DNA of 64,000 bases from Sinotaia quadrata (taxonomy: Eukaryota; Mollusca; Gastropoda; Architaenioglossa; Viviparidae), in NCBI GenBank assembly GCA_028829895.1, contig CM054177.1:31413564-31477563 (forward strand). Direction: 5' to 3'. The position numbers were made by a program, and so were the translations under genes. The notes under the pieces are model-generated. The model did no database searches. It saw nothing but the letters and a program-made list of their open reading frames with translations, and had not been told where the DNA came from. This document shows, piece by piece, positions 48,545 through 59,460 of the stretch. Every line of letters starts with the position of its first letter. Within the stretch, counting starts at the first letter, position 1.

Positions 48545-49925
48545 AATGGGGCGAGCATCTGCACTGAGAGTAAAAAGTTTATGCCATGGGGAAACATCTA
48601 ATACTATACTTTCTGACACTGAAGTCGCTTGTAAAATAACTTATATCTATATTATTTAATAAAATAAATGTACATTTTGTATATCACCATAGGTAATGCA
48701 TGCAACTATCAGATAAATCATTTTACATCTAACATAAAGTCATGCATGTGACACTGAATGACTACCCAGTGTGTCGAAACATAATCAGTAAGGATTGTAA
48801 AACATGCAATTATCCACACACACAAAAATAACAAACAAAATGTTTTTCTTCTTTTTATAAAAATGTGTAACTTAGTGATTATGTGAAAACTGTGTATTGA
48901 CAGGTAACAATAAATGTAAGCTTAGAATGGTTGTGTATTTGACAGGTAACAATAACTGTAAACTTTGTGAATTCTTGAGACCAAACTCAAGTCACCATTT
49001 CTGTGGTATTGGCTCTCAAATGGAATTCACAGGAATCAACTTATACCAAAATGCTCTACTGATAAGTTGACGACAAAGCTGGATTCACACACCAACATGA
49101 CCCCCAAGCAGAATGCAGTAGCCACCCTAGCTTGACTAAAGAAAAAGTCTTTTTTTCTCTGAAAAAGTCAATTTAAGGCAGCACTAAATTTAAGGCTCTA
49201 AACTCCTTTCTCTCTTACAAACATTCTCAACTTACAAATCCTGCAACAATATCTTTAGCCTGATATGCACACAGTATAAGAAATATAGCATGAACAAAAT
49301 CCACAAGTATAATATACAACGTAGTCAAGTTGATGAACATAGAAGTAGTAATGGTTCCATTAATAAGCATTCTCTGATTCAAACAATAGATCAGTAGCAA
49401 ACGTGTATGAAATATTTTAAGTTCACGCTTTCTTTATCAGTCAGTTAACTTACCATAAGCTAACGATCGCTTTTAGGACTGGATTTGAGATATGTTCAAA
49501 TTCAAAATGATTAGAATAGAGTAATTTTTCAATAAAGAAACCTTTGGTCCATTCCCATTGGTTGAGGTTGTTTTGGACAGTGTAAGACTATTAGTCAGAA
49601 AAACTACTCATTCAGTTGGAAATGGTTTGGATTGCATCAGCAAGTTCTAGCCTAGTCTCCAAGTTGTTTACTTCCAACTTTGACACTTACAAAAACTACG
49701 ATCATAAGGAGTGCCCAAAGCCAGGTCATTTGACAATTTAAGGATTTATATAACAGTTATGTCTAGAAATAGGTTAGGCAAATTTACTCCACCGCATACC
49801 CAACTCCTTCTGAGATGTTAACCATTGTGTTAACGTCTGCTCTATTAATAGTAAATTTCAACATTTCCGGTGAAACCTTCACCATAATATGAAAAGAATA
49901 ACTATTCAAAATCACACACAAAATT
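48545..49925. other. mostly non-repetitive stretch, no gene recognised
   Basis: Contains a short duplication around gacaggtaacaataaatgta (about 48900-48960). No exon or transposon end recognised. Confidence 0.5.
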
Positions 49926-49929
49926 TATG

Positions 49930-50160
49930 TCAGTTTTAAGACATATGCATAATTAATTTATGTGACAAACATTTCTATGTCAGTGTGAAGACATATACAT
50001 AATTAATTCAACACAATTTAGAAACAAAGATAATATAATTTTACATGCCTCAATAATCAGTGAGCTTTAAGACATATGCATAATTAATTCAACACAATTT
50101 AGAAACAAAGATAATATAATTTTACATGCCTCAATAATCAGTTAGCTTTAAGATATTAAA
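49930..50160. repeat. tandem duplication containing gacatatgcataattaattc
   Basis: A unit with aagacatatgcataattaat, acacaatttagaaacaaaga and acatgcctcaataatcagt is present twice in full, with a partial copy before it. Confidence 0.9.
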
Positions 50161-50483
50161 TATCATATTAATTCCCCTCTTTATAATTTGGGACATGACC
50201 ACTTATGTATCCACACTTAAAGAGATTTAAGGACAATTTATCATAAATATTACGATAATTTTCCTTGTTATAATTTAGAGACATCACCCGTTATGTCTCT
50301 ATACAAACACAAGTCAAATGCAAAAATCATTATCATTATTTCTCGCTCTTAAACTGGTGAAACCTACATCTATATGTCTTACTTATCACTCTGAAGTATG
50401 CTAATAGTTTGGCCTTATATGTCTCATATGTCATGACTTCCTCTGGGAGCCTATCAAAGACCCTACTATCCTGTCCTCTCAAT

Positions 50484-50661
50484 GGGTGACCCGTCAAATG
50501 CGCGCCCCGACAAATGCGCGATAGGGTTAGGGTTAGGTTAGGGTTAGGATTAGGGTTATGATTAGGGGTTATGGTTAGAGTTAGGGTTATGGTTAGAGTT
50601 AGGGACAGAACGCGTCGTCGCGCTTTTGTCCATCGCGGGGCGCGCATTTGTCGGTGAACCC
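50484..50661. mobile_element. small inverted-repeat element with degenerate TTAGGG core
   Basis: A 178-bp block has related ends: gggtgacccgt, then caaatgcgcgccccg on the left, and the exact reverse complement of caaatgcgcgccccg, then cggtgaaccc, on the right. The core (50521-50606) is a degenerate TTAGGG-type array (tagggttagggttaggttag with ttatgg/ttagag variants). Symmetry and GC-rich ends in AT-rich DNA point to a non-autonomous DNA element. No clear target duplication was found. Confidence 0.55.
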
Positions 50662-50672
50662 TTTCGCCACCA

Positions 50673-50745
50673 TCATCAACTCTACCAACAGCGGCACACC
50701 TCGTGTCAAGCAGTGAAATCGGCGGAACCGGAAACTGCTATCATC
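50673..50745. repeat. dispersed repeat, second copy
   Basis: Pairs with 9349-9420 (aactctaccaacagcggcac ... gaaatcggcggaa). It starts about 10 bp after the inverted-repeat element. Confidence 0.5.
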
Positions 50746-50757
50746 AAAATAAAAGAA

Positions 50758-50924
50758 GCACTCGGACGCTAGAGCGATATAACTGTCTACAGACAGCGCA
50801 CTCGGACGCTAGAGCGATATAACTGTCTACAGACAGCGCACTCGGACGCTAGAGCGATATAACTGTCTACAGACAGCGCACTCGGACGATAGAGCAATAT
50901 AACTGTCTACAGACAGCGCACTCG
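50758..50924. repeat. 40-bp tandem repeat, 4 copies
   Basis: The unit is ctcggacgctagagcgatat then aactgtctacagacagcgca. Copies start at 50761, 50801, 50841 and 50881. The fourth has two substitutions. Confidence 0.96.
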
Positions 50925-51109
50925 AAAAATCCTTGGGTACTTGGAAATCTGAAAGGATGCGCTGCGCAGACATGTAAGGAAACTTTGGATAAGAACAATT
51001 TAATCCCCATATCTCTGATTTCCAGAACTTTAATCCCTTTAGCTTATGCGCTTTCATCTGTATTCGAAATCAGCAGCATTTAGACATGGGTGTTAGTGCA
51101 CTTTTTGCC

Positions 51110-51250
51110 CTGTTTGATTAACTTCTTTAATTATTGTTGTGTCCAGAGTACCTTTTTTCTGTTCGCTTCTTTAATTATTGTTTTGTGTCCTGGTATCTTT
51201 TTCTGTTCGCTTCTTTAATTAGTGTTTTGTGTCCTGGTATTTTTTCATTA
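51110..51250. repeat. ~45-bp tandem repeat, 3 copies
   Basis: Units share gttcgcttctttaattattg then ttttgtgtcctggtatcttt. Confidence 0.88.
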
Positions 51251-52580
51251 TTTTATTGAGTTACCAATATTAGAAGGTCCGCATATCTTCACCAAGTAAA
51301 GAAATGTGTAATATAATGCCATGCTTCACTCTCTTTGTTAACTTTCACACTACAGTCGCTGCAGGAGGTCAACAGGTCGTGCCGAGCTACTAGGACCTTC
51401 ACTAGATACGTCATTGTAACGGCGACAGTTTTCGTCCTTAGGCCGCTGTCGTTTCTAACCCTCGGACTCGGAGAATATTTTTTTTTTTCAATGTTACTTA
51501 TATATATTCCTGCAATGATGACAATTTTCCGTCGTTGCCAGTTAAATTTATACAGTTGATTGCCAATCCATGAAGATTACACTGTGTCAACGTGATAAAT
51601 TAAGTTGTTTAATAAGTCGGATGTACCATTTTATTGAAGGATAAAACAACGTATGCAGAATTAATTAATATTGTTATTTTTTCATATTATAGGACTAGCT
51701 AAATGAGAAAGTATTTTAGCATTGCTTCACGACAACTTTTTAAGAAGACGCTAATATAGGAAGTCTTAAACAAAGCTAAATACATATATTTGTTAATTAT
51801 ATTCACTATCTATAATTGTATGAATTGACTGCCTTGCCATGTACAGTATTATGCATATTATATGGATATTTATAATTGAACAAAGTAAGTGATTGTATTC
51901 TTTTGTACAGTTTTATGTTCATTATATCTATATTTTTTTTGAAGTGAGTGATTGCATTGCATTGTACAGTGAGTTACTTCTGCACGATAACTATAACGTT
52001 CGAGAATCTCATAAGTTATAAAATATTGCTGTACAGTAAATATGTATAATTAAGCAGATATTAAAATGTGAAAAGAAAATCCCTCAAATCAAAATTTGCT
52101 AAGTCTGGGGTTCATGTTAGTTCAATGCACGAGAAACAATGTATTAAATTGACGACTCTTTTGCTGCGCGAGACAAACGTGTTATTACGCTCGTGCGCGT
52201 GTTTTACAGCAGCCGACGACTGTCGTCATTAATAGGTCAAGGTCAAGGCTGGTAACTTGGCCTCAGAAATCTGTCAACTAAACAGGTATTTAGTTCAACT
52301 CTGGTAAGCTAGCTTGTTTGTTTGTTTGTTTCAACGCCTAGACAACCTATCAATCGGCTAGTTATCTTTCACGACCGTAGATAAGAATAGTATTGATTGA
52401 ACGTGCATTTTCGTAATGTGAGCGATCTGCATATTTAGAATTAAATAAAAGTAAAATGATTATATGGAGAAGACTTGTGATTGAAAAAAAAAACTTTTCA
52501 TGTAGCGTCTGAAGAATGGCCGATATCTGATATTTATCCTGTTCTTTTACAAAGCATAACCGCGATTTGCTTCTGCTGCT
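51251..52580. other. non-coding stretch, nothing firm
   Basis: A plus-strand acceptor-like site (tttcacactacag) near 51353 precedes about 120 bases of GC-richer open sequence, but no donor or family match was found. It includes tttgttt repeats near 52313-52332. Confidence 0.4.
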
Positions 52581-52583
52581 TTT

Positions 52584-52718
52584 CTTCAAAAGAGACAAAG
52601 TTTACATTAGTAATAGAAGTACATGGAGACTGTCATAAGACTTTCTTCAAAAGAGACAAAGTTTACATTAGTAATAGAAGTACATGGAGACTGTCATAAG
52701 ACTTTCTTCAAAAGAGAC
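52584..52718. repeat. 61-bp tandem repeat split by the retrotransposon (left part)
   Basis: The unit is cttcaaaagagacaaagttt, acattagtaatagaagtaca, tggagactgtcataagactt, t. Two full copies and the start of a third lie here. The third resumes at 61021-61073 beyond the retrotransposon. The pre-insertion locus was therefore a three-unit array. Confidence 0.93.
52714..52718. repeat. target-site duplication, left (gagac)
   Basis: gagac immediately precedes the 5' LTR and recurs right after the 3' LTR (61021-61025). Five bases is the usual length for Ty3/gypsy integrases. Confidence 0.9.
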
Positions 52719-52933
52719 TGTCACAGTCTGATAAAATTGTCCGACTTCGTGACCCACTTGCCTTGTTTACTTCAAATTCGAATATTTGAAACCCTTGGCC
52801 CTTTGTTCCAAGCTTCCTTTTTCTAGGTGCTTCTAGAACAGGTCAAGATGTTATGTAACTTTAGGACCATTGTCCAGTTCTCGAACCAACCACATGCTTT
52901 GCGAACAGTCACGTGATACGCAATATACCTTTC

Positions 52934-52940
52934 TATATAT
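52934..52940 (+). promoter_or_regulatory. candidate LTR TATA box
   Basis: tctatatatgt lies about 215 bp into the LTR, followed by a pyrimidine-rich gcttccgctccctcacttcg. A start site some 25-30 bases downstream would make U3 short and R-U5 long. This is inferred from sequence only. Confidence 0.35.
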
Positions 52941-54243
52941 GTACCCACACGCTTCCGCTCCCTCACTTCGAGCACATTTTAGCTAATTCCATCAGCTTAC
53001 TCGGGTCGTGAGAGGCAGCCGGCGCCATAGAGAATCAAGGTACCCTTCGACTTCTCTCAAAGGTATCATTTTATTTAATAGTATTTGCCTATGTATTGTT
53101 TAAGTATGTATTTGTGCTATGTATTATATGATTTCCATATACACTTGAGCATGGTTCAGAGAAATAGCTGAAAACCTATATGTTACGGAATATAAATTTA
53201 TTGTAACTATTTTTCCATTTCTGTACTTTAATTTATATTGTTTTAATTCACTAAGAGCCAGAATGCTGCGCTCGATATGAATTCTTCATGTAATTCAATT
53301 ATTGCGTGTAATTTTAATTGTAAATTGTGAAGCGCTCTGTCGGTTTGAATTACCTCTTGTATGAACATTAATTTAACGTTGTATCTATTTTATTGCTTCA
53401 TACGTCATGACTGTTAAATGGAACACATGTGAGACGATTATATTTTTTCTAAAATCTAATTGTAAGCGACGCGAGGTCGAAACTCTTTGTTCAGCGCATT
53501 TAATTGAGCCATGCCTAGGTAGGACCTGTTAGGTTGAGAATTATATCCAAACACGTTGCATCCACAGGTCGGCTCATGGTTCATGTTCACCCATGCCTCA
53601 CCTGCATTAGCTTATTGGTGTAAGCGTGTCGAAATCCACTCTGAGGGCCATGCTGCAAAAATTCCAGTTCCTAGCCACTAACAAAGGGACATCATTCCTT
53701 ATGCACCACGTGTGTCGTTAAAGGGGGACTGAGGGAACGAATCAGCATGATTGAGTGTTGAGACCAAGGATACAAGAATAGAGCTAAGTGCAAGATCAAG
53801 TGTACAGATCTCAAAGGAACACTTTTCTGGCAATTTAGATTGACAAAAATCAGGCATAGGCGCGTAAAGACAGAGTGAAGACTATTCGCGTTGCATTCGA
53901 TTTATTGTTAATTTGTTAAACTTTATTAAATCTTATTTTCTTTGTTAATACCTCTTAGTAGTTGATTTCTATGCACAATAGACCAATTAGATTAATTCTT
54001 AGATTTGAATGGGGGCGGATGAGCAGAAAGATTGATGACGAGTGCATATTAATTTAGAGGGATTTAACTGTTTTCAAATCTAGCTAAAAGTTCGCAGTTT
54101 ATTAGTCTGTAAATTTGTCGTCTGAACTACAAGACGCACTTTTAATTAGTCAGATAATAAATTGAGCAACCAGTCTGCGTAGAATATGAGAGGAAGAATT
54201 AATTATATTTAAAGTCTTTTAATTATTCTAAGCAGGGTCTTTA

Positions 54244-54249
54244 AATAAA
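54244..54249 (+). promoter_or_regulatory. LTR polyadenylation signal (5' copy)
   Basis: aataaa 16 bases before the LTR end; the same word is at 60999-61004 in the 3' LTR. Being this close to the end, it may not be the site used. Confidence 0.35.
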
Positions 54250-54265
54250 TACTGGAAACGTAACA

Positions 54266-54290
54266 AGTGTGGGTCGTCGCGGGATTGATA
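54266..54290 (+). other. candidate primer-binding site
   Basis: Directly after the 5' LTR comes agtgtgggtcgtcgcgggat tga. It resembles, with mismatches and indels, the complement of a tRNA-Pro 3' end (gggctcgtccgggattt type). The leading tgg is displaced by about four bases and the match is imperfect, so the primer tRNA is unsure. Confidence 0.35.
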
Positions 54291-54884
54291 TGTATTAAAT
54301 TGTAAATTGTAACATTTTTATACATAGGGCGCATCATAACCTAGAAACGAACGAACGAACAGAATTGCCAATTGTTCTTTTGATTTTTGTACCACTGATT
54401 TTCTTTGCTTTTGTTGTGACATGTGCATGTATTCTTTTGCAGAGTAGCGTGCATGTTAGTTAATGTTGATATATTTAAGCGTAGTTAAATATGTCATGTT
54501 AGCTATTGAATGATTTATTTAGTATTGTGTTACTGAGTACTTCATTGTGAGGAGTCGAAGGTTATACCGCCAGCTAGGAGAGTTATCGGTAGTAACAGAC
54601 TTCGGACTATTATATTTAGGGTGCTAGATATAATGTGTAATGTTGTATGGTAGGAGCCGCGACATTACGGAAGTCTTGGAACAGCGGACACTGTGACAAG
54701 CAGGTGAAACGTGTAAAGAGTTAACGCGTAATTTATTTCGGAAGGTGTTCTGAGTAAATTAAATAATTTTTGTAAGGTTGTAGCCTAAAAGTTATTTTCG
54801 GGATAAGCGGAGTTATCGCCGACGGTTAAAACACACAATTCACGAGATACATTCTTATTGTAGCCAGCGCGCTAAGACAGTAAA

Positions 54885-57800
54885 ATGGATCGCAAACAGG
54901 TTATCGAAGACCTGAAAGAAGCCGGTATCATGATAGGATATCAAGGTGACGAACTGACAAACTACATCAAAACTGAGTTAGCTCTAGAGAAAGAGAGAGC
55001 GGAGAAAGCGGAAAAGGAGAAAGAAAGAGAAAAGGAGAGAGTAGAAAAAGCGGACAAAGAAAGGCAAGAGATAGAAAGGGAAGAACGGTTAGCTGCCCGC
55101 GAAGCTAAGAAGTTAGAGGCTGAAAGACTAGCTGAAACCGAGGCTAAACGCATCGCAGCGGACACAGAAGCAAAACGCATCGCCGCAGACGCGGAAATAA
55201 AACGGTTAGAATGGGAAGTAAAGAAACTAGAAGTTACCAATCCAAACCGTGATCGCAGAAGCAGTGGTGATTCGCGTTCTAGCGATGGAAATAATCACAG
55301 TAGAATTGAAAATATCATTCCAAAGATAAATATGGTCCCATTTGATGAGAACAAAGATCAAATAGACGCGTATTTAAAAACGTTTGAAAAGTTAGCCAGA
55401 GCAACAAACATTCCAGCGGAACATTGGGCGATAAATTTATCGGGGTTATTGCAGGGCAGTGCGAAAAACGAGTTCAATAAGCTTAGCGATTCTGAGTCAG
55501 ATAATTACGACACAGTCAAGGCCGCATTATTGAAACGTTACAAACTCACAGCAGATACATACCGACGTAAGTTTAAACAGGCCACTAAAGCCAGTTCAGA
55601 GACGCACGCACAGTACATACGACGCGTAGCTGACTTGTTCCAAAGATGGATAGATCTAGCCGAAACTCCACAGACGTACGCAGGTCTTAGGGATGAAATG
55701 ATAAAAGACCACATTCTCGGGTCGTACAGATCAGATCTACTGATTCACTTAGCAATAAGGGAAAAATCTACGCTAGAGGAGATAGGCAACGCCGCCGATC
55801 GCTTTGATGACGCACATTCTCGATTCTCGAACGCACACGCGAACAACAAGTCTCGACCGAACGAACCGCAGACTCGAAAGGATAAGAAAAATGACGGGAA
55901 GGCACCTAATGAGCGTGATGATAAAACATCTAAACCCGACACTAAAAACAAGTCCGACAAACAGAAAGATAAAAAGAATCTTGCATGTTACACTTGTGGT
56001 GATAGTGGCCATTTTTCGCGAACATGTCCTGAAAAGAAAACAGCTAAGGTTTACGCAGTAGAAAGTCATACACCTAAAACAGAAAAGTCGAATCGAACAC
56101 CAGTACAGGCAAACGGTCACGATACAATCGCTTTGCTTGATACAGGGTGTGAGCTAGACGCTATTGTAAATGCATCATTAGTTAACCGTACCGACTACAC
56201 AGGGGAGACAATCTCTGTCACCTTTGCAAACGGCGAACAAGACATTTTACCAGTAGCTGAAGTCTCGATTGTTTCAGACTTTGTAGAAGGAACAGTCAAA
56301 GCGGCAGTTATGGAAAACTCACCGCATGACGTGATCCTTGGTTGCAAGTATGTTTTGCCGTGCAAAAAACAAACTTCAACTGAACCACCACTGGTTAACG
56401 CTGTAACCAGAGCAGCGAGTAGTAAAGACAAATCTGTAACTGCACCGATGTCTGCCGCACCAGCCGTAGATAAAGCAACAGTTAGCGAGATTAAAATATT
56501 ACAAGCTGAGGACGAAACACTAGACAAGTTACGCAGACAAGCTGTACTTGTTAGTGACGTCAACACTGACGATTCGAATAAGAAAGCGTGCATTATTCTG
56601 AAAAAGGGTTTATTGTACCGCTATTCGAAAGTGGGAGACGAATTTCGGAAACAATTAGTCGTTCCACAAACCAAACGAAATGACGTATTACGATTAGGTC
56701 ATGAGAGTCTTTTTGGTGCACACATGGGTGTACAAAAAACAACTAGTCGTATTACAAGTGAGTTTTATTGGCCGGACATCACTGCCGATATCCGTAGATT
56801 CGTGTTAAGTTGCGACACATGCCAGAGAACACAGTCTAAAAATTCAATCAGACCCGCACCGTTAGGAGAGCCTGAACTGATCAGTGAGCCCTACAAACGC
56901 GTAGCATTGGATTTGATTGGGCCTATAATACCCACATCAACGAGAGGTAATCGATACGTGCTGACCACTATTGATTACGCAACAAGATTCGCCGACGCAG
57001 TACCATTGAAAAATATTGATACTGAAACTGTCGCCGAAGCCCTTTTCGGTCTTTGGAGTCGTGTTGGAATTCCTACTGAAATTTTGACGGATCAGGGGAG
57101 TCAATTCATAGGCAACGTAATGAAGGAAGTAAATCGCTTACTTTCCATCAAACATCTTACTTGCACACCATACCACCCCCAGGCAAATGGTCTGATTGAA
57201 AAATACAATGGGACATTAAAAACAGCACTTAAAAAGCTCGCCACTGATAAACCGAAAGACTGGGACAGATACATCCCTGCCCTACTATTTGCATATAGGG
57301 AGGTGCCACAATCTTCCACCGGGTTTTCACCATTTGAGCTACTTTACGGACGTACTGTACGCGGACCGATGATGATTTTGAAGGCACTTTGGACTGATGA
57401 AAAGACAGATGACGAAGTTAAGACAACTTATACATACGTCACTGACTTAAGAAACCGTCTTGAAACTATAGGCAAGATAGCACGGGAAAACTTGACGATA
57501 GCTCAGTCTAGACAGGCAGAATATTACAATAAGCACACCAAACCTAGAGAATTTGAAGTTAATGACAAAGTGTTACTGTTGCTTCCTGAAGCACATAACA
57601 AACTTCAGATGAAATGGAAGGGGCCCTTTGTAGTTACCGCCAAGCTAGGGGGACTGAACTATAAGGTGCAGACAGGAAAGAGAGAGAAAATCTTTCATGT
57701 TAACCTACTCAAAAAGTACATAAGCCGTGAGGATCAAACCACTCAAGCTGATTTTGTCGTAGCGACAATAGTTACAGAAGACGAGGGGGATACTGATTGC

Positions 57801-59249
57801 GTCACTGGTACTTTACCAAACTGTCCTCTACAGACGGACGAAACTGTCAAAGACGTTAGGGTAAATGAAGCCTTGACAGAAAGACAGAAAAAAGAAGTGA
57901 ATGAATTGCTTAATGAGTTCTCATCTACTCTGACAGACAAACCAGGGTTGACAGACTTAATAGAATTTTCACTGAAGCTGACTGACAACAAACCGATACG
58001 TTTGAAGCCGTATCCGTTGCCACACGCTAAGATAGATGACGTTAGACGTGAGATTAAGACTATGCTAGATCTAGGGGTCATAGAGAAGACTGACAGTGCC
58101 TACGGATCACCCATCGTGTTGATTAAAAAACGTGATAACTCGTTCCGTTTTTGCGTAGACTACCGCAAACTCAATCAAGTGACAGAGTTTTGTGCCGAAC
58201 CTCTTCCTGATCCGGATCTCATCTTCACTAAGCTAGCTAACGCTCATTACTATACCAAAATAGATTTGTCACGCGGTTTTTGGCAAATCAAGGTCAAGGA
58301 CACTGATCGACACATACTAGCTTTCACTACACCAGTAGGAAACTACACATGGAAAGTTATGCCTTTCGGAGTTTCAAACGCTCCAAGCATTTTTTCTAAA
58401 ATGATGCGGTCATTGTTAGAACCACTGTACGGACGTGGAGTTGAGAACTTCATGGATGATTTAATTCTAGGCACCCAGACATGGGAGGAGCACTTAACAC
58501 TCTTACGAGATGTGCTAGCCAGATTAAAACAAGCCAACCTCACTGCCCGCCCTACGAAGTGTGAAATAGCACAATTCTCCTTAGACTTCTTGGGACACAA
58601 GTTGAGTCATGGAACTATGTCGCCAAGTGAAGCTAAGATAGCACAACTTAAGGACACTTCACAACCGCTAACAAAAACACAAGTTAGAAGTTTTCTTGGT
58701 CTTGCTAACTACTACAGAAAATTCGTACCAGATTTTAGTGCCATTGCATGTCCTCTGACTGACTTGACACGTAAGAATATGCCTACAAAAGTAGTGTGGA
58801 CTGATGCATGCCAAAACGCTTTTGACACACTGAAATCTAGACTGACTTCAGATTTAGTTGTTAAACTGCCAGATCTGACAAAACCATTCTTGTTAAGGAC
58901 TGATGCTAGCAACACAGGATTAGGAGCAGTGTTATTACAAGAACACAATGACACCAAACACCCAGTTGCATATGCAAGCCGTAAACTCACAACTACTGAA
59001 CAGAAATATTCCACCAGTGAAAAGGAATGTCTTGCAATAGTTTGGGCCATAAAAAAGTTCGAAAACTATTTGTACGGAAAAACCTTTGTCATTGAGTGCG
59101 ATCACCAGCCGTTGGCCTTTCTCGGACAGGCGCAATTTACGAACAGCCGTTTAATGCGTTGGTCTTTGTTTCTGACACAGTATGACGCAAATATTCATTA
59201 CATCAAAGGGTCTTTGAATGTTGGCGCAGATTACATGAGTCGTGCTTGA
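54885..59249 (+). CDS. gag-pol polyprotein, 1454 aa, integrase before reverse transcriptase
   Basis: One frame encodes the structural and enzymatic proteins that package, copy and integrate the element. The start has favourable context (taaaATGG). In order: Lys/Glu/Ala-rich coiled coil (about 30-125); capsid-like Gag (about 145-330); CCHC knuckle CYTCGDSGHFSRTC (368-381); aspartic protease with DTG (419-421) and ILG (484-486). Integrase has zinc ligands H606, H613, C643, C646, catalytic D676, D736 and E772 (35 residues between the last two) and GPF (913-915). Reverse transcriptase starts near 1042, with catalytic D1127 and FMDD (1189-1192). RNase H has D1340, E1381, D1406 and D1449, ending ADYMSRA. 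Gag and Pol are fused without frameshift or stop, so another mechanism must set the Gag:Pol ratio. FMDD replaces the usual Y[VIM]DD. All catalytic residues are present and nothing is truncated. The gypsy-type RT and GPY/F motif rule out Ty1/copia despite the order. Confidence 0.96.
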   Translation: MDRKQVIEDLKEAGIMIGYQGDELTNYIKTELALEKERAEKAEKEKEREKERVEKADKERQEIEREERLAAREAKKLEAERLAETEAKRIAADTEAKRIAADAEIKRLEWEVKKLEVTNPNRDRRSSGDSRSSDGNNHSRIENIIPKINMVPFDENKDQIDAYLKTFEKLARATNIPAEHWAINLSGLLQGSAKNEFNKLSDSESDNYDTVKAALLKRYKLTADTYRRKFKQATKASSETHAQYIRRVADLFQRWIDLAETPQTYAGLRDEMIKDHILGSYRSDLLIHLAIREKSTLEEIGNAADRFDDAHSRFSNAHANNKSRPNEPQTRKDKKNDGKAPNERDDKTSKPDTKNKSDKQKDKKNLACYTCGDSGHFSRTCPEKKTAKVYAVESHTPKTEKSNRTPVQANGHDTIALLDTGCELDAIVNASLVNRTDYTGETISVTFANGEQDILPVAEVSIVSDFVEGTVKAAVMENSPHDVILGCKYVLPCKKQTSTEPPLVNAVTRAASSKDKSVTAPMSAAPAVDKATVSEIKILQAEDETLDKLRRQAVLVSDVNTDDSNKKACIILKKGLLYRYSKVGDEFRKQLVVPQTKRNDVLRLGHESLFGAHMGVQKTTSRITSEFYWPDITADIRRFVLSCDTCQRTQSKNSIRPAPLGEPELISEPYKRVALDLIGPIIPTSTRGNRYVLTTIDYATRFADAVPLKNIDTETVAEALFGLWSRVGIPTEILTDQGSQFIGNVMKEVNRLLSIKHLTCTPYHPQANGLIEKYNGTLKTALKKLATDKPKDWDRYIPALLFAYREVPQSSTGFSPFELLYGRTVRGPMMILKALWTDEKTDDEVKTTYTYVTDLRNRLETIGKIARENLTIAQSRQAEYYNKHTKPREFEVNDKVLLLLPEAHNKLQMKWKGPFVVTAKLGGLNYKVQTGKREKIFHVNLLKKYISREDQTTQADFVVATIVTEDEGDTDCVTGTLPNCPLQTDETVKDVRVNEALTERQKKEVNELLNEFSSTLTDKPGLTDLIEFSLKLTDNKPIRLKPYPLPHAKIDDVRREIKTMLDLGVIEKTDSAYGSPIVLIKKRDNSFRFCVDYRKLNQVTEFCAEPLPDPDLIFTKLANAHYYTKIDLSRGFWQIKVKDTDRHILAFTTPVGNYTWKVMPFGVSNAPSIFSKMMRSLLEPLYGRGVENFMDDLILGTQTWEEHLTLLRDVLARLKQANLTARPTKCEIAQFSLDFLGHKLSHGTMSPSEAKIAQLKDTSQPLTKTQVRSFLGLANYYRKFVPDFSAIACPLTDLTRKNMPTKVVWTDACQNAFDTLKSRLTSDLVVKLPDLTKPFLLRTDASNTGLGAVLLQEHNDTKHPVAYASRKLTTTEQKYSTSEKECLAIVWAIKKFENYLYGKTFVIECDHQPLAFLGQAQFTNSRLMRWSLFLTQYDANIHYIKGSLNVGADYMSRA

Positions 59250-59460
59250 TGCCATCAAGTGCCGGTACTGATAGAATGTTGTTTAATCAATTAACTGAAC
59301 CCTACGGATTCCTTCCTGTAAATATGAAATATAGTTGCACACTTTATTTCTAGGAATGTCGAAATTTTTTTTTGTGTAAATTTTTCTTCATTGTGGACTT
59401 CTACATTTTATCATACATAATTTGTAGGAGGCATTTTATCTTTGGCAAGATAAACGCCTC
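59250..59460 (+). other. retrotransposon 3' untranslated segment
   Basis: Between the polyprotein stop and the polypurine tract. No further open frame, and no envelope-like protein. Confidence 0.8.

Larger units (their letters stand above)
52719..54265 (+). repeat. 5' LTR, 1547 bp
   Basis: Bounded by tgtcacag and gtaaca. It contains a TATA-like word (tatatat, 52934-52940) and a terminal aataaa (54244-54249). Confidence 0.96.

Noticed and set aside
50521..50606. True telomere or chromosome end
   Set aside because: The TTAGGG-like array is short, degenerate, internal and bracketed by inverted GC-rich ends.
51335..51559. 74-codon plus-strand frame as an exon of a membrane protein
   Set aside because: An acceptor-like site precedes it, but there is no donor, no family resemblance, and the hydrophobic end is AT-driven.
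52481..52826. Two small frames across the 61-bp repeat and into the LTR
   Set aside because: They read through the repeat and the LTR start; the second frame's tail is LTR sequence repeated at 59474.
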